Source: Pyrenophora tritici-repentis (taxonomy: Eukaryota; Ascomycota; Dothideomycetes; Pleosporales; Pleosporaceae). From it: a stretch of 64,000 bases of DNA. The notes under the pieces are model-generated. The model did no database searches. It was not told the origin of the DNA and was given only the letters and a program-made list of their open reading frames with translations. The stretch is from NCBI RefSeq assembly GCF_003171515.1, contig NC_089391.1, positions 682,001 through 746,000 of the forward strand, written 5' to 3'. Positions 41,987 through 53,900 of this stretch are shown here, piece by piece. The translations under genes were made by a program, and so were the position numbers. Each line of letters opens with the position of its first letter. Within the stretch, counting starts at the first letter, position 1.

Positions 41987-42997
41987 GTGGAAACACAGGA
42001 AAGAGATATGCAGGGCCCATCGTGCGTCAAGCGGAAGTACGACCATCGAGGACAAGCAGCAGCTATGCAGACCAGCCGGCCGCCTACCACTAAGGCCAGA
42101 AAGAGCAGAACCCTCATATCCTTAAGTTCGAACCGGCCCTTGAGCGATTACTCAAACGACTTGATTCGCAAAGCCGCAAAACGCACCGAAGAGTGGGTCA
42201 ATCGGCCAGCAGCTGTTCGGTGGAGAGAGACGGCGCAGCGAGGCGGATATGTTGCGAGACCTCTCAACTCGTTCATGCTGTATCGCTCAGCATACATCAC
42301 AGAGGCGAAGGCGCGCTACTCTAAGCCCAAACCACGAGAGCTCTCGACCATTGTAGCAGACAGCTGGCATAGAGAGTCCCACGAAGTGCGCCAGGCGTAC
42401 GCCGCGTATGCAAAGATCGAGCGCCGTAACCACCACGAAGCGTATCCCAAATATAAGTTTTCTACGCAAAGATTGAAGATGAAGAAAGAAGACACTAGCC
42501 CAGAAGAGGAGCTGAGGACGATCTCTGGGGCTGCATGCAGCTGTGATAGCTGCTGGCCCGCGGCGGCCATGAGCAATAACCAAGCTTGGGACACGACCCT
42601 GAGCACCAATACGAACGCTTCTGTGTGCTCGCCAGCGCCTAGTGACTTCGCGGCATGGCAGCCGATTCTTCTGCCAATGCAGCCGATTCTTCTGCCAATG
42701 CAGCCGATCCTATGGCAAGACCAGTACGGCAACCAGGTAGCAGGAAGCAACTTTCCCTGGCCGAGTGCGATGACTCCATCCTTGTTTCTGGGGCCATCCA
42801 GCGCAACGTGGGAGCCCCCAATGGGCAGCATGGCTTTTCCGAGAATGCCAACTACAAACGACCTGCCTGTTGTGGACTCATCGTGGAGCGGGGCAGAGAT
42901 GCCGGCGGGGACCGGCGTCAACTACGCGATGCCTGCCCATGATCTGAGCTGTTGTGGCTATCTGTGTACATCGAGCGAGGATGGCGCGCTGCCGTGA
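41987..42997 (+). CDS. HMG-box protein, MATA_HMG-like (336 aa)
   Basis: Single intact exon. HMG box at about residues 87-160: YVARPLNSFMLYRSAYITEA, ELSTIVADSWHRESHEVRQA, YAKIERRNHHEAYPKYKFS, the sequence-specific class seen in MAT1-2-1 and related fungal regulators. A basic N-terminus may be nuclear. Residues 225-245 hold three MQPILLP-type repeats. The remainder is low-complexity Pro/Ser. The conserved family would bind the minor groove and bend DNA. It is not the usual MAT1-2-1 of the phylum by context (no APN2, SLA2 or MAT1-1 sequence nearby), so a paralogue is likelier. Start could also be a later Met. Confidence 0.8.
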   Translation: METQERDMQGPSCVKRKYDHRGQAAAMQTSRPPTTKARKSRTLISLSSNRPLSDYSNDLIRKAAKRTEEWVNRPAAVRWRETAQRGGYVARPLNSFMLYRSAYITEAKARYSKPKPRELSTIVADSWHRESHEVRQAYAAYAKIERRNHHEAYPKYKFSTQRLKMKKEDTSPEEELRTISGAACSCDSCWPAAAMSNNQAWDTTLSTNTNASVCSPAPSDFAAWQPILLPMQPILLPMQPILWQDQYGNQVAGSNFPWPSAMTPSLFLGPSSATWEPPMGSMAFPRMPTTNDLPVVDSSWSGAEMPAGTGVNYAMPAHDLSCCGYLCTSSEDGALP

Positions 42998-45087
42998 GCC
43001 AGCTTAGAGCATGCGTGCGCAACTATGAGCCATCGCGTATGGCACTGCCCTCTGACCAAGGCAATGGTCGTCTCTTCCATTCGCTTGCGACCCCCTGTAA
43101 CTATATACTTTGCTTCGCGGTCGCAGCGGCCGGCTCTGTCGCGATTACACAACTCTGTCGCGATTACACAACTCGTTGACGACTAGGCATCACTCCGATG
43201 ATGTGAAGATCGCCATTTGTGTGCCTCAGTCGACGATGATGTGCGCGCAACGACGCCAGATGTGTAACGGTTCGCAGGGACGATAGGTGGAGGTGGTGGC
43301 GACGGCAGTATCGTTGATCGGTTGTGGGTTGCGTTTGCGAAGGCGCAATGGGGAGGAAAGTCAGGGTCTACAATCGGGCTTTGCGAAGCCCCGAGCGCGT
43401 GGCGGAGACGCTACACTAAGATGGATATTTCCTAACAGAGGAAGACAAGCACGGAGAGTTAGGAAAAAGCTCTTAGACGGAATCAAAAGCTTCCTAATAG
43501 GTAGTCTAGGACGACGATTACTGCGGAAGAAGAGGCTGCATGTCGCGTGTTCGATGATAGAGAGGCAACCACCACGTGTTGACACTTGGATGGTTTTAAG
43601 GGCGAGATAGCCCGCAGCACAATAGTGCTACTCTGTCTATACCATGACACAGTCATAGACCGCAGGAGCAGGAGTTGTTACAGGATCTATAGATGAGTAA
43701 CCTTAGCGGAGCATAACATCTGCAAGTTCAACAGTCTCAAGCATCGCTAGAAGCAGCACAGTGAGAAGTAGGTAGAGGCTCAAGGCTAAGTTACGGATAG
43801 AAATTAATGCATATCTGTGAGAGCTACATTTAGTGGACCTTACGCTCAACGTGTTAGTACCCTCGCGGTAATTGTAAGCATGGCTGGCAGACGATCACGT
43901 CTTGCGACGCATGCGCATCGTTGGTCTCCACCGGAAATTCATTGTCACGTGCGACGAATGAGTAGTTTTCACTAACGTTACGCTGGGAAACGGCCTTCTG
44001 TCGGCCCGGACCAGGCGCAGGTTGACAAGAATAGCACATGGCGGGACACCATGCTAGCCCTACGAACGTCGTCACTCTTGTTGTCATCGTTATCATTTTC
44101 ATTAGATACCGCGCCGCGTTGCTGCAGTGCGCACTGAACTTCGTATCCAGGGTAAGTTCTCCAGCCTTGATTATGCTTATGTCTTGCGTCCGGCCCGCTT
44201 GTAGAGTGTAGAAGGTCTGATCTGAGCGCACGGTTATCCAATGCCAGTAAGCATAAGCCGCTTGCTAGCACCCGTCAGCTTTCACCTTGAGCAAATCAGT
44301 CGAAAATCGAAGCAAAAAGAACACAAAAACAACAACAATACTGTAGCTCAAAGGCCGATGGGAGGCTCTGTTCGAGATGCAAACAGAAGCAGGGGGCGGC
44401 CGACTGCGTCGCCCAAACAGCTTTCTCAAGCGAGGGGCGAGGGGCAATGACGCTTGCAGCGGCTGCTGTCATCCGTGTGAAGTCGCACCCATAACGCACG
44501 GTACATTTGCAACGGCTGTGAGAGGAGACGTCGGCGGGGGTTAGTGGTCGCGGATCGGAGCTTGCAAACAGCGTCATACAATAGCCTGAGAGATGCCCGT
44601 TGGGGATCGGTAAGCGCAAGACCTGCATGGCGTTCTCACGCTGCAGGTACTGGCAGCTGCGTTCGAGCCGTGCGCGTAGCGTGTTTTCTGAGACGGCAAT
44701 GTGAGCTGCGCGATTGGCAGGCCCGCTGACCCGAGCAGGCCGCGCTAATTCGTTCCACACGCGAAGCGCAACCAGACGGATCATATTTGCAACCACTCGA
44801 CGCGAAACATCCTCTTCCACATTACATGGCCACATATTGGTGTTGTGATCCATAACTAGATTAGCCATGTTTGTAGTCGTATAACGTGCGCGCGCATTGA
44901 ACTCGCGACGCAGCTAAAGCAATCTTTCATCACATATCCACAGGAACGCAAATAGCACCATCTTCCTAGTACACCAATTCTGGGCGTTCGACTGCTAGAC
45001 ATATATCAGAATGGCCAAAAAGCGGAATAAGACTCCCGCTTTAGGTCACAGAAACGAGTCAAAACTGTCGCTGCTCTGAGAGCCCCG
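42998..45087. other. Mostly non-coding; weak frames only
   Basis: Minus frame 44296-44868 begins MANLVMDHNTNMWPCNVEED and is protein-like for about 95 residues, then loses character; it could be the first exon of an unknown gene. Minus 43854-44231 and plus 43287-43610 show no motif. Confidence 0.3.
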
Positions 45088-45360
45088 ATGCAGTCGCAAG
45101 ACTTCTCAAGCCTTCTCCAATTAGAACCACTGTACTTCGAGCTACTCTTAGACGGTCTACCAAGTACTAGCGATCAGACCATTGCTCAAGACTATGAAGC
45201 TAGTTACGGCATTATTAAACTAATCACAGAGGACAAATGTGTATTAATGAGACGGACGACGAGCATAGGTGACGACAAACTTTTTGATTGGCCCACTACT
45301 ACGGCGAGTATATCTGTAATAGGAAGTCGTCTCAAAGCGCCTGACCTGAGAGTGAAGTGA
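45088..45360 (+). CDS. Hypothetical protein (90 aa)
   Basis: ATG frame reading MQSQDFSSLLQLEPLYFELL and ending DLRVK. Acidic, no motif, no neighbours of the same direction. It may be a chance frame or part of a longer spliced gene. Confidence 0.25.
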   Translation: MQSQDFSSLLQLEPLYFELLLDGLPSTSDQTIAQDYEASYGIIKLITEDKCVLMRRTTSIGDDKLFDWPTTTASISVIGSRLKAPDLRVK

Positions 45361-45515
45361 GGATCCCGGTAGATAACGTTTTGAAGAGGCTTGCGGGAGA
45401 TGTGTGGGATAGCCTAGCGGAGAGTAAGGGGAAGATCTATAAAACCAAGATGAATTAGGGAAGCTAGCGACGTACAGAGGATATTTGTACACAGATCAAA
45501 AGATGCATTTACAGC

Positions 45516-45713
45516 TACAGTTATTAGCGATTGAGGCTTCAGCCCTACGCGCAGCCGCGCAACGGTTTTAAGCTGCACCGCCTTCCGTATATGGCTTAGC
45601 GTTAGACGTCCGCTGTAGAGCAGTCGATGTGACTGGTCAAATGTGCATCTAATAATGACTGCATTTTTAGGATACTACCTGCAAGGGTGAAGCCGCAATC
45701 GCTAATTACTGTA
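45516..45713. mobile_element. TA-MITE, family T, copy 3
   Basis: TACAGTTATTAGCGATTGAGG ... GCCGCAATCGCTAATTACTGTA, 198 bp, TA borders; internal TGGCTTAGCGTTAGACGTC shared with copies 1, 4 and 5. Confidence 0.85.
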
Positions 45714-46222
45714 TAATCGTTGTATCTAATGTAAATATTTCGCGTCTCTTGTATACTAAGTTATACTTTACAGGAGTCTTAGTGTCTTGTGGAGGCTATT
45801 GCATCTTATATCGTTACTCTAATGACCTAAAAGGCGGGATAGTGTATCGATCTCAGCTGTGCAGTAGGTGACTCTAGATGAAAGCTATTTAGGTGATAAA
45901 ACACATAGAACGTCAGCAGTTATACGTAAGAGTATGGTCTAGAGTAGTCAGCTGGCTACAAGTGAACTGCAGTCAGCTGTGGGGGTGTTCAGATACATGA
46001 TATTAATGATTAACAAAACATCGACGAGAATGAAGTGTGTAATCTAGTACATCGGTAAACTTAAGAGAGGGGTAGCTACTATTAAGAAGCACTATAGTTG
46101 TCTACTAAGAATTGAAGTTAAAGGCAGCTAGCTGAGCATCCACCCATTCGTCCTCCAACATAACGGACGCTTGCAAAACATCGTCTTCTTCATCACCGCA
46201 GTTTAGCGCACGAATTACAGAC
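45714..46222. other. Intergenic, no supported feature
   Basis: AT-rich; no open frame with a motif. Confidence 0.4.
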
Positions 46223-46663
46223 ATGCAATCGGAATTCATAGCGCTTCTACGCCATGAGCTGAAGCCAATACTAGACGTGCTAGAAAGATATAAAAAGTAA
46301 TGCCCCTACGGTCACTAGTGACATGAGCTAAGAAAAGACAGACAAAATGAAGCTCTTGAGAAACAGCGCGATGCGTTGCTTGCCATTTTGTACAATACAT
46401 ATACGCCGCCGCATTGTACACCACCTAAAGCCACGAAGTACCCGTTTCTGAAGCACGCTGCCTCAGAGGAAGAGCAAGACTGCCTACGTTCGCGCCCACT
46501 TAAAAGGAGATTTGAAGGCTCTCCACCGAGCCCAGAAAATCATGTGTCTATGCTGTCACCAGCCAGAGTAGAGACCCGAGATCCGTTGACCACAGAGGAT
46601 GAGCTGCCAGACTACGAAGACCCTGAGTCACCTTGGTTGGGTCAACACGTAGGATCGAAGTAG
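46223..46663 (+). CDS. Small coiled-coil hypothetical protein (134 aa, two exons)
   Basis: Exon 46223-46296 (MQSEFIALLRHELKPILDVL) joins in frame to 46333-46663 (KDRQNEALEKQRDALLAI ... DELPDYEDPESPWLGQHV) over a 36-bp GTAATG...CTAAG gap. The intron is unusually short, so a frameshifted single exon is possible. The first 50 residues predict a coiled coil, then Pro/Ser-rich acidic tail with a basic RPLKRRFEG motif. Function unknown. Confidence 0.45.
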
Positions 46664-46967
46664 ATCCCACTCACTATCCCGTAGCTTCGGGTTCCCCTCA
46701 ATCGGGTACACTGGATAGACCTCTTTGGACGCATCAAATGCACGAGCCGGACTAGGGTCAAACGCGCAGCTGCATAATCATCTCCATAACTGTAAACAAG
46801 TGCATATTGAATGAACCTAGTTGTAAGAGAGCAATAGCTGAGGTTACGTAGTAATTTGAAGGTCGTCATTCTTTTTCAAAGCACGCAGCTGGCTTAGTAG
46901 AGAGAATTGAGCATGTCCCTGGCTCCGCCATGGATTATCAAAGCCCTGAACATAGTGGCAATATATG

Positions 46968-47186
46968 TGACGCTTCATGGGGTAAGGACATCCCAGGTGC
47001 CATGTGGTGATGAGATGGTTCCTCCTCTTCTTGAGAAGCACCTTCTACACTTATCCGTGTCATAGATACGTCATGTAAACAGACTATTGTGATGGCCATA
47101 TAAAAGGCTATCACCACAGCAGTACACACAGAATATAGACATCGAAAAATGCATAGCAACTTTCTGTCACTGCTTGCACTGTAACA
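46968..47186 (+). repeat. Solo LTR, family G (diverged)
   Basis: TGTGACGC to CACTGTAACA with target duplication ATATA (46963-46967, 47187-47191). Shares GATACGTCATGTAAA and the GATGGCCATATAA promoter-like stretch with the other family-G LTRs. Confidence 0.75.
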
Positions 47187-47330
47187 ATATATGGCTTCTG
47201 TTTATGCTATATTATTAAAGATGTACTGTGGCAGCTGTATTTGGATACTACGCACTTGCGAGAGTCACAACCTGGTACTGCACAAGCGCACTAGCAACGC
47301 GAAAGTTACTACTCCTTCCGCATCTGTAGA

Positions 47331-47528
47331 TACAGTCATTAGCGATTGCGGCTTCAGCCCTACACGTAGATGCGCAACGGTTTTGCACAGTCCCGCCTTC
47401 TGTACATAGCTTAGCGCTAGATGTCCGCTGCAGAATAATCTATGTGATTGGCCATTCTCACTCTAATGATGACTGCACTTTTAGAATAGCTGCCTATAGG
47501 GGTGAAACCGCAATCGCTAATGACTGTA
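47331..47528. mobile_element. TA-MITE, family T, copy 4
   Basis: TACAGTCATTAGCGATTGCGG ... ACCGCAATCGCTAATGACTGTA, 198 bp; the best-conserved ends of the family. Confidence 0.88.
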
Positions 47529-48083
47529 TGTACACTCTCATGCACTTGCAGCTTCCTGTTTCTGTAAGCAGGCGACTTTTGGTTCCATGCTAAGTCTTTC
47601 TCGATTAGTCGTGACCTTACCTAAATAGTGCTAGCTTTCGTTAGTATTGTTATGAGTCAATCTTCTGCTCGATACTCGGCCCAATCAAATTGAGATATCT
47701 ACAGAGTCTAAGCTTTTCCAGAGCAAGTGTATACTGGACGAATCGATGCCCCGTGCGGGATGACGACTGAGCCGCGTGCGCAAACCGGAAACTGCAAGTG
47801 TATGAGAGTGTATCGTCGATGCAGTAGAAATTCTGCAATGTAAGACATAAGCATGCGCATCGCGCGGGCGACCGATGATGTGATCTTACCTGCTAACATA
47901 AGCCTATTGGTGATCCTGCCAAATACATAGAGAGACGTCGATCTATTAGGGTTAGGGAGGCTGATGCCATGGAAGGGAACCAGCTCTAGAACATTGACAC
48001 ACCCACTATAGGTCGAAAATCTTGCAAAGAAGAGATAGAGAGACTCCGAAGCGAAAAATGACCCGTTAACGTCACCCACTGCG

Positions 48084-48281
48084 TACAGTTATTAGCGATT
48101 GAGGCTTCACCTATACGCGTAGCCGCGCAACGGTTTTCAGCAGCCTCGCCTTCTGTACATGGCTTAGCGTTAGACGTCTACTACAGAGCAGTCGATGTGA
48201 CTAGTCAAACGTAGGGCTAATAATAACTGCACTTTTAAAAAACTACCTGCAAGTGTGAAGCCGCAACCGCTAACCACTGTA
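48084..48281. mobile_element. TA-MITE, family T, copy 5
   Basis: TACAGTTATTAGCGATTGAGG ... CCGCAACCGCTAACCACTGTA, 198 bp, TA borders. Confidence 0.82.
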
Positions 48282-48447
48282 GCGAGACACACGGTGTGAC
48301 GAGACACCCTGCAGATCGGACCTTCGGACTCACGTCACTACATACGTATAGAGTCTTGTCTAACATATGTTAGTTCTCTAATAGTACGCTGTAAGCATAT
48401 AGGCCTCTAGTTCTAGATAGATCTAGTACTGCTTATACTACACAAGG

Positions 48448-48683
48448 TGTCGGACCATAAGTATCGACAATATCTTAGCTACGCGGTTAGGCGCACTAAT
48501 CTCAGTCACGCGAACGAGCGCACTGATCGCAGCGTCCGAGCAGCGCTCAGACCAGAACCCCTGAGCCCTCCTTTCTATAGTTCTCCTCCTTTGTACATCA
48601 ATCAATCAGAACAATCACCACACAGAATGCATTCCTAGTTATCGTTATTTCCCTTTACGCACTTAGTGCAAAGCCAACCAACA
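48448..48683 (+). repeat. Solo LTR, Copia-A family
   Basis: TGTCGGACCATAAGTATCG to GCAAAGCCAACCAACA, 236 bp, target duplication CAAGG (48443-48447, 48684-48688). Its end matches the LTR of the minus-strand Copia at 4371. Confidence 0.92.
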
Positions 48684-48716
48684 CAAGGTAAAAGATGCTG
48701 TATTTAACTAGCAAAA

Positions 48717-48889
48717 TGTCGGCCATAGGGCTTATCCCTTGGCTCCTCCTTAGGCAACCAGGCAGCCACCCATTCACCCGCTAGTACCTTTACGGCCTAG
48801 CTCCTTCACTCCCTCTTCCCACTGCGCATATAGACCTCTTTCCAATAGCTCTAATACGACATGATTCTCCCCAACCTTGACGCTTGACA
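48717..48889 (+). repeat. Solo LTR, family E
   Basis: TGTCGGCCATAGGGCTTATC to CCTTGACGCTTGACA, 173 bp, target duplication CAAAA (48712-48716, 48890-48894). Other copies at 33518 and 62944. Confidence 0.92.
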
Positions 48890-49095
48890 CAAAACTCTTA
48901 AAATAGACATTCCTTGCCCTACACAAACCTGCTACACTAAGTCGTATAAAATCTAGCATCTAAACTTCCCTTGCAGCTCTTTAAGGTCGTAAGAGACGTG
49001 TAATATCGTAATTTGATAGAGGGTAATTATAGAACGGTTGAAACTTGTATTAGCAAAATAACCAGCGGCATTATTAACACAGAATATTTGGTTAT

Positions 49096-49358
49096 TGTTG
49101 AGAATATCTGAGTTCAGTCCAGGGTAGAAGGTGCTTGGGAGTCACATGATATGCTGGTGTGGCAGGCACTGCCCGGTGGGCAATAGTGATGGAGGTGGAG
49201 AAAAACGTGTGTGAACTTGTTGTATTGGAGCTACGGGAGGAGGGAGAATACCTATGGTGCGCGCACGGAGCAGCTGACTAATCAGTACCTGGCCAATCAG
49301 AGCACGGGAAGCCTGATTCACCGTGAATACTAGTGAAGGCTCTCACCGCGTCTCGACA
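49096..49358 (+). repeat. LTR, family F (263 bp)
   Basis: TGTTGAGAATATCTGAGTTC to ACCGCGTCTCGACA. Its two halves occur inverted at 63826-63928 and 22833-23008. No exact target duplication. Confidence 0.75.
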
Positions 49359-49471
49359 CTTTATCTAGCGTATGTTTGGGCTCGAACGGATCCTAGAACA
49401 CGTATCTGTAACGGGTTAAGCCCTAGGTCACATGACTAGGCCGCTAGCCTAGTCGCTTCCTTCCTTCTATC

Positions 49472-49660
49472 TGTCAGATTGAGGCGAGGTTTTGCTCCAT
49501 GATCGAGCCGATGGTGGTTGGGGAAGGACATGAGACCCCCAAACCAGGGCTAGCGCCGGGACTTAGCACTGCCAAGCCCGAGGCGAGGCCACCTCCCACA
49601 GACAGAGCCGTAGACAGACACAGAGAATACACACTTGATCCCATCCATAAAAATCTGACA
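49472..49660 (+). repeat. Copia-D 5' LTR
   Basis: TGTCAGATTGAGGCGAGGTT to CATAAAAATCTGACA; identical to 54730-54918. Confidence 0.95.
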
Positions 49661-49799
49661 ATTAAGAGTCTCACTGCCTGTACCGAGTACAGAAGAGTCA
49701 ATCAAAGTTACTTTATACTACAAATACCGTCAATACGACGATCCCCACGCTACAACACGTAAGCGCCGAACCGAAGAGTCATCAAAACTCATCGACAAG

Positions 49800-50931
49800 A
49801 TGTCTGTACTATCAAACAGAGATCCAACAGTGATCCTAACGGATTATACCAATTGGGCTAAATGGTACCAACAACTACAAGCGGAATGCGCCGCATACCA
49901 AGTGTGGGAAAAGCTATCAGCCATCAACTGCAGCGACGAATCTGCACGTTACCCAATATCGCCAAGCGATCGGCGACGATAGCGCCGAAGCGCCAGCCTA
50001 CGTACCGGTACGACCCTCGGACCTCGCGACGAACGCGAAGACGTCCTATAAAGAAGATATCGATTATTACCGAATACAACTAGAAGAGTTTAAAATACTT
50101 AACCAGAGATATCAACAAGAGCGGACCGGACTTGGAAAGCTCACCGAGCACATAAGGAAGACTGTGTCACAACACCTCTTCTACAACTGCTGCAAGGCAG
50201 GTCTTTCCCATCGGCAGTGGATTGAAAACTTAGCCGCAAATGTTGGGATTGACACGAAGGAGGAACTCAAACGTGCGAGAGAACGTTACCTCGCGGCCCA
50301 AAAACCGATGAGGTTGTTAGCACAGTGGGAGACCTGGCTAACTGAGATGGACCATGCAATCACGGAAGGCAAGGCCCTTGGCATACCTGAATGCCAAGAC
50401 GAAGAGTTTATCAAGGAGGATTTCGTCAAAGCAGTTCTCAAACCATCACCAGAATGGACTACCGCGTTCATGGCCGGTGGAAATAAAGACCCACGTGTCA
50501 CTGTACGGATGATGATTAAACAGTTCCGAGAGTACGCCTCACTGTTGCATCCGATCAAACACAAGGTCCCGAAGGCCGCCTTTGTAGCAAGTGGACCTCA
50601 ACTGAACGGCGAAGACGCAGATGACGCCGCCGAGAAGGCCCCAGGAAAGCGAGGTCGCGGCAAAAGCCGAAAGACTCCCGGACCGGGCAAGGATAGGAAA
50701 CAATGCAAGGTATGCGACCAACAGCACGAACTAAAGGATTGTTGGTACGCGTTTCCGCACAACGCCCCTGTTTGGTGGAAGCCACGTGAAACACTGAAGA
50801 CGATGGCTCAGCACCGAATTGATAGCGACACTGATCTCGAACAAGAGATAAGGGGAGCCAAGAGAGCTAAATTAGGGACACCCCAGATTAAGAAGTCACA
50901 GAGCACTCCGGTAGAGGATACTGTCGAGTGA
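49800..50931 (+). pseudogene. Copia-D gag, one frameshift near 49940
   Basis: ATG at 49800 starts MSVLSNRDPTVILTDYTNWA (a UBN2-type gag start: PTVILTDYTNWAKW), but this frame stops at 49982. The other frame, open from about 49940, carries YRQAIGDDSAEAPAY and the gag core through to 50931 with a zinc knuckle (CKVCDQQHELKDC, about 50700). So one base is missing or extra near 49940. Alternatively gag is made from the downstream Met at 50164. The TGA at its end is in frame with pol. Confidence 0.75.
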
Positions 50932-50985
50932 CCAGAAGGCCGGAACATAGGCCAGATCAACCTTATAATCTGTGCCTCATCATTT

Positions 50986-53900
50986 ATGGCAAAGGAATCT
51001 AAGTACCCACTTCAACGCTCTTACATAATGGACTCCGGAACCACTATACACGTCGGCAACGACCTCGGACGATTCACGAATATTCGACCGCCTATGACAG
51101 GAGACTTCCTCTGGGCAGGCAATACAAGGGTGTGGATTAAGGCATACGGTTCAGTTACTCTGAGAGTAGATAGCGCAGACGGTCACCGTCTCCTCTACCT
51201 CGAGAACGTCGCCTACTGCCCTGACCTACACTGCAGTCTTGTCTCCTTCCGGATACTCCGCCGGCAAGGTCTTTGGTGGGACACCAAATCCGACCCAACA
51301 ATCCTCCGACGGTCCGACGATAGCGAACTGGCAGTACTACACGAGAAGTACGGACAATGGATACTGGAACTCAATGACGCTGAGGCGCGAGCAGCGTTTT
51401 CAACGCAGCAGCCAACGCGCAGGACAGCCGTACGAAAACGAGCTGAGGCTATAGTCTGGCACAAGAGACTTGGCCACCCTGGATCCGACGCCCTAGAACA
51501 CCTAGTGAACCAATCTGAGGGGGTGAAGATCGTCGGGGTCCCCACAGTGAAATGCGATGCCTGTGGGATATCAAAGTCGAAGCGAATGATACGACGGACG
51601 CCCCGGACTATTTTAGAAGGTCCGGGAGAGCGAGTTGCGATCGACTTTCACGACTACGAAGCAGAAAGTACGACCAAGGAGAAGAGTCAGATGCTTATTA
51701 ACTGCCGCGTTACGGGATACATATGGGATTTCTATCTTAGTGACAACCGAACGGCAAGAGTCATCCTTAAAAGCCTTAAGATGTTAGTCACCTTTATGAT
51801 GAATCAATTTGGTATAACGGTAAAGGTTATTGAGACGGACAACGAGATATTTTCCGTGAAGCCAGAGGTCGCCAGATGGTGCAGAACAAGAGGTATAGTA
51901 CTCGAGCCTTCCGCCCCCGATACGCAAGCGCAAAACGGAGGAGCCGAACGCTCAGGGGGTGTGGTAAAAGAAAAGGGTCGAGCAATGCGACTCGATGCAC
52001 ATCTGCCGTGGGACCAATGGCCGGAAATCGCCCGGACCGCCGTCTACCTACACAACAGGACGCCGAAATATCAGAACCGCTGGAGATCTCCATACGAGAT
52101 GTTCTTCACGGCAATCGCTTTCCAGAATGGAGTTGTTACATCACCACGCAAGCCCAACCTGTCGCATTTACGAGCGTACGGCTGTAAGGCATTTGCGATG
52201 ACGGATGACACGAAGCGAGGAAAAGGACGTCTACAGAGATTTGACCCGAAAGCCTGGATAGGGTACTTAGTTGGTTACCGTTCGACGAACATATTCCGAA
52301 TTTGGGTACCATCTATAGGCAAGGTCATTAGCACTCGCGACGTTGTATTCGACGAGGAAGTCGTATATAGTGGAGAGCATAAAGAGGTTATGGACAATCT
52401 TATGCATAGCACTACAGAGGAGATAGCAGCATGGATTCGAACTATTGAACTGCCCCCTGGACCAAATCCCACACGGGAAGAACTTGGAACTTTCTACGAA
52501 GATGAGACCATTGCTAGAGCGCCGGAAAATGGGCGGCTCGAGTATGATGAGGCGGGAAGGAAGGTAGTACCTTATCCGACGCCACCACATACGCCCCCAC
52601 CGGCAGCACTGCTTGCTCAAATGCTAACTAATGTGGAACACCCCTTCAGGGACGATGATACCGGAGGCTACGGCCTACAATCCGAAGAGACTGCCTACGG
52701 GAAACAAGGTCTTGACACTAGCTACGGCGAACATGGTGTACAGACTGGCGCACAGCGCGAACATGGTCTATCCGCAGGCGTTCCACGCGAACAATGCGAT
52801 GCCGGAGGCTACGGCCTACAATCCGAAGAGACTGCCTACGGGAAACAAGGTCTTGACACTAGCTACGGCAAACAAGGTCTCGCGAGTGGTATCCTCCATC
52901 CGGAACACAGGATGTTGAAGGAGCCATGGGCAGCCGCCTTTATGGCAGGCACCAAGGCAGGAAACGTTCAAAACTTGGCAGGAGAGCGACTGGACAAGGC
53001 AAAGCTTGAGCGTATGATGCGAAACGGCAAGAAGCCTCATCGCAGCCAGCTGCCACCGCCTCCCCAAGCGAACGGCCTGCGAGAGGATCACGAGTTGTTC
53101 TATTTTTTCAAAGAGGCTGAGATTACACATCTCCATAGCCACAAGGAAACCAGATCCTGGTCAGAGGTCCCGGCGAAGACGGCTCGGAAGACCGACCAGC
53201 AGGTACTGGACTCAATGTGGGTATACACCTACAAATTTGACAAGCACCATCGATTCCAGAAGTGTAAGGCGCGATTGGTAGTGCGTGGAGACCAGCAACG
53301 AAATGTCACCGCACAAGAAACCTACGCTGCTACACTGGCCGGAAGATCGTTTCGGATGCTAGTGTCGATTGCGGCCCGGTTTGACCTAGAGCTGAAGCAA
53401 TACGACGTATCGAACGCCTTCGTCAACGCAGATATTGATCGAACAGTGTACATGCGGATGCCCCCAGGATACAGGAAGCAGGGAACAATACTGCAACTAA
53501 ACAAAGCGCTGTACGGCCTACGGATCTCGCCATTGCTCTGGCAAAGACACTTCACTGCCTTCCTTCTAGAAATCGGGTTCTCGCCAGTTCCCCACGAACC
53601 TTGCTGCATGATCCGAGACGGAGTGTTCATCTTCTTTTATGTTGATGACATTATCCTTGCCTCTTCGAAACGGCACGCGGAAGTAGCTCGGAAAGTGGAA
53701 GAGGAACTGAAACAGCGATACAACCTGACCGGAGGAAAGGATTTGCAGTGGTTTTTAGGAGTAGAAGTTATACGGGACCGAGAGAAGCGAAAGATCTGGC
53801 TGTCACAGAAAGCTTATGTTGAGAAGATTGCACGGCTGGCAACGAACAAGGACCAACGACACAACACACCAATGGCTAGAGTCGAACTAGTTGCACGTGA

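Noticed and set aside
41987..42997. Mating-type locus MAT1-2-1
   Set aside because: HMG box is similar, but no MAT-flanking genes (APN2, SLA2) and no idiomorph structure are visible; treated as a paralogue.
49472..49762. 87-codon frame starting in the Copia-D LTR, repeated at 54670-54978
   Set aside because: It is simply LTR sequence read through; present in both LTRs.
50929..50931. Selenocysteine UGA in Copia-D
   Set aside because: Fungi of this group lack the selenocysteine machinery; readthrough or mutation is the sensible choice.
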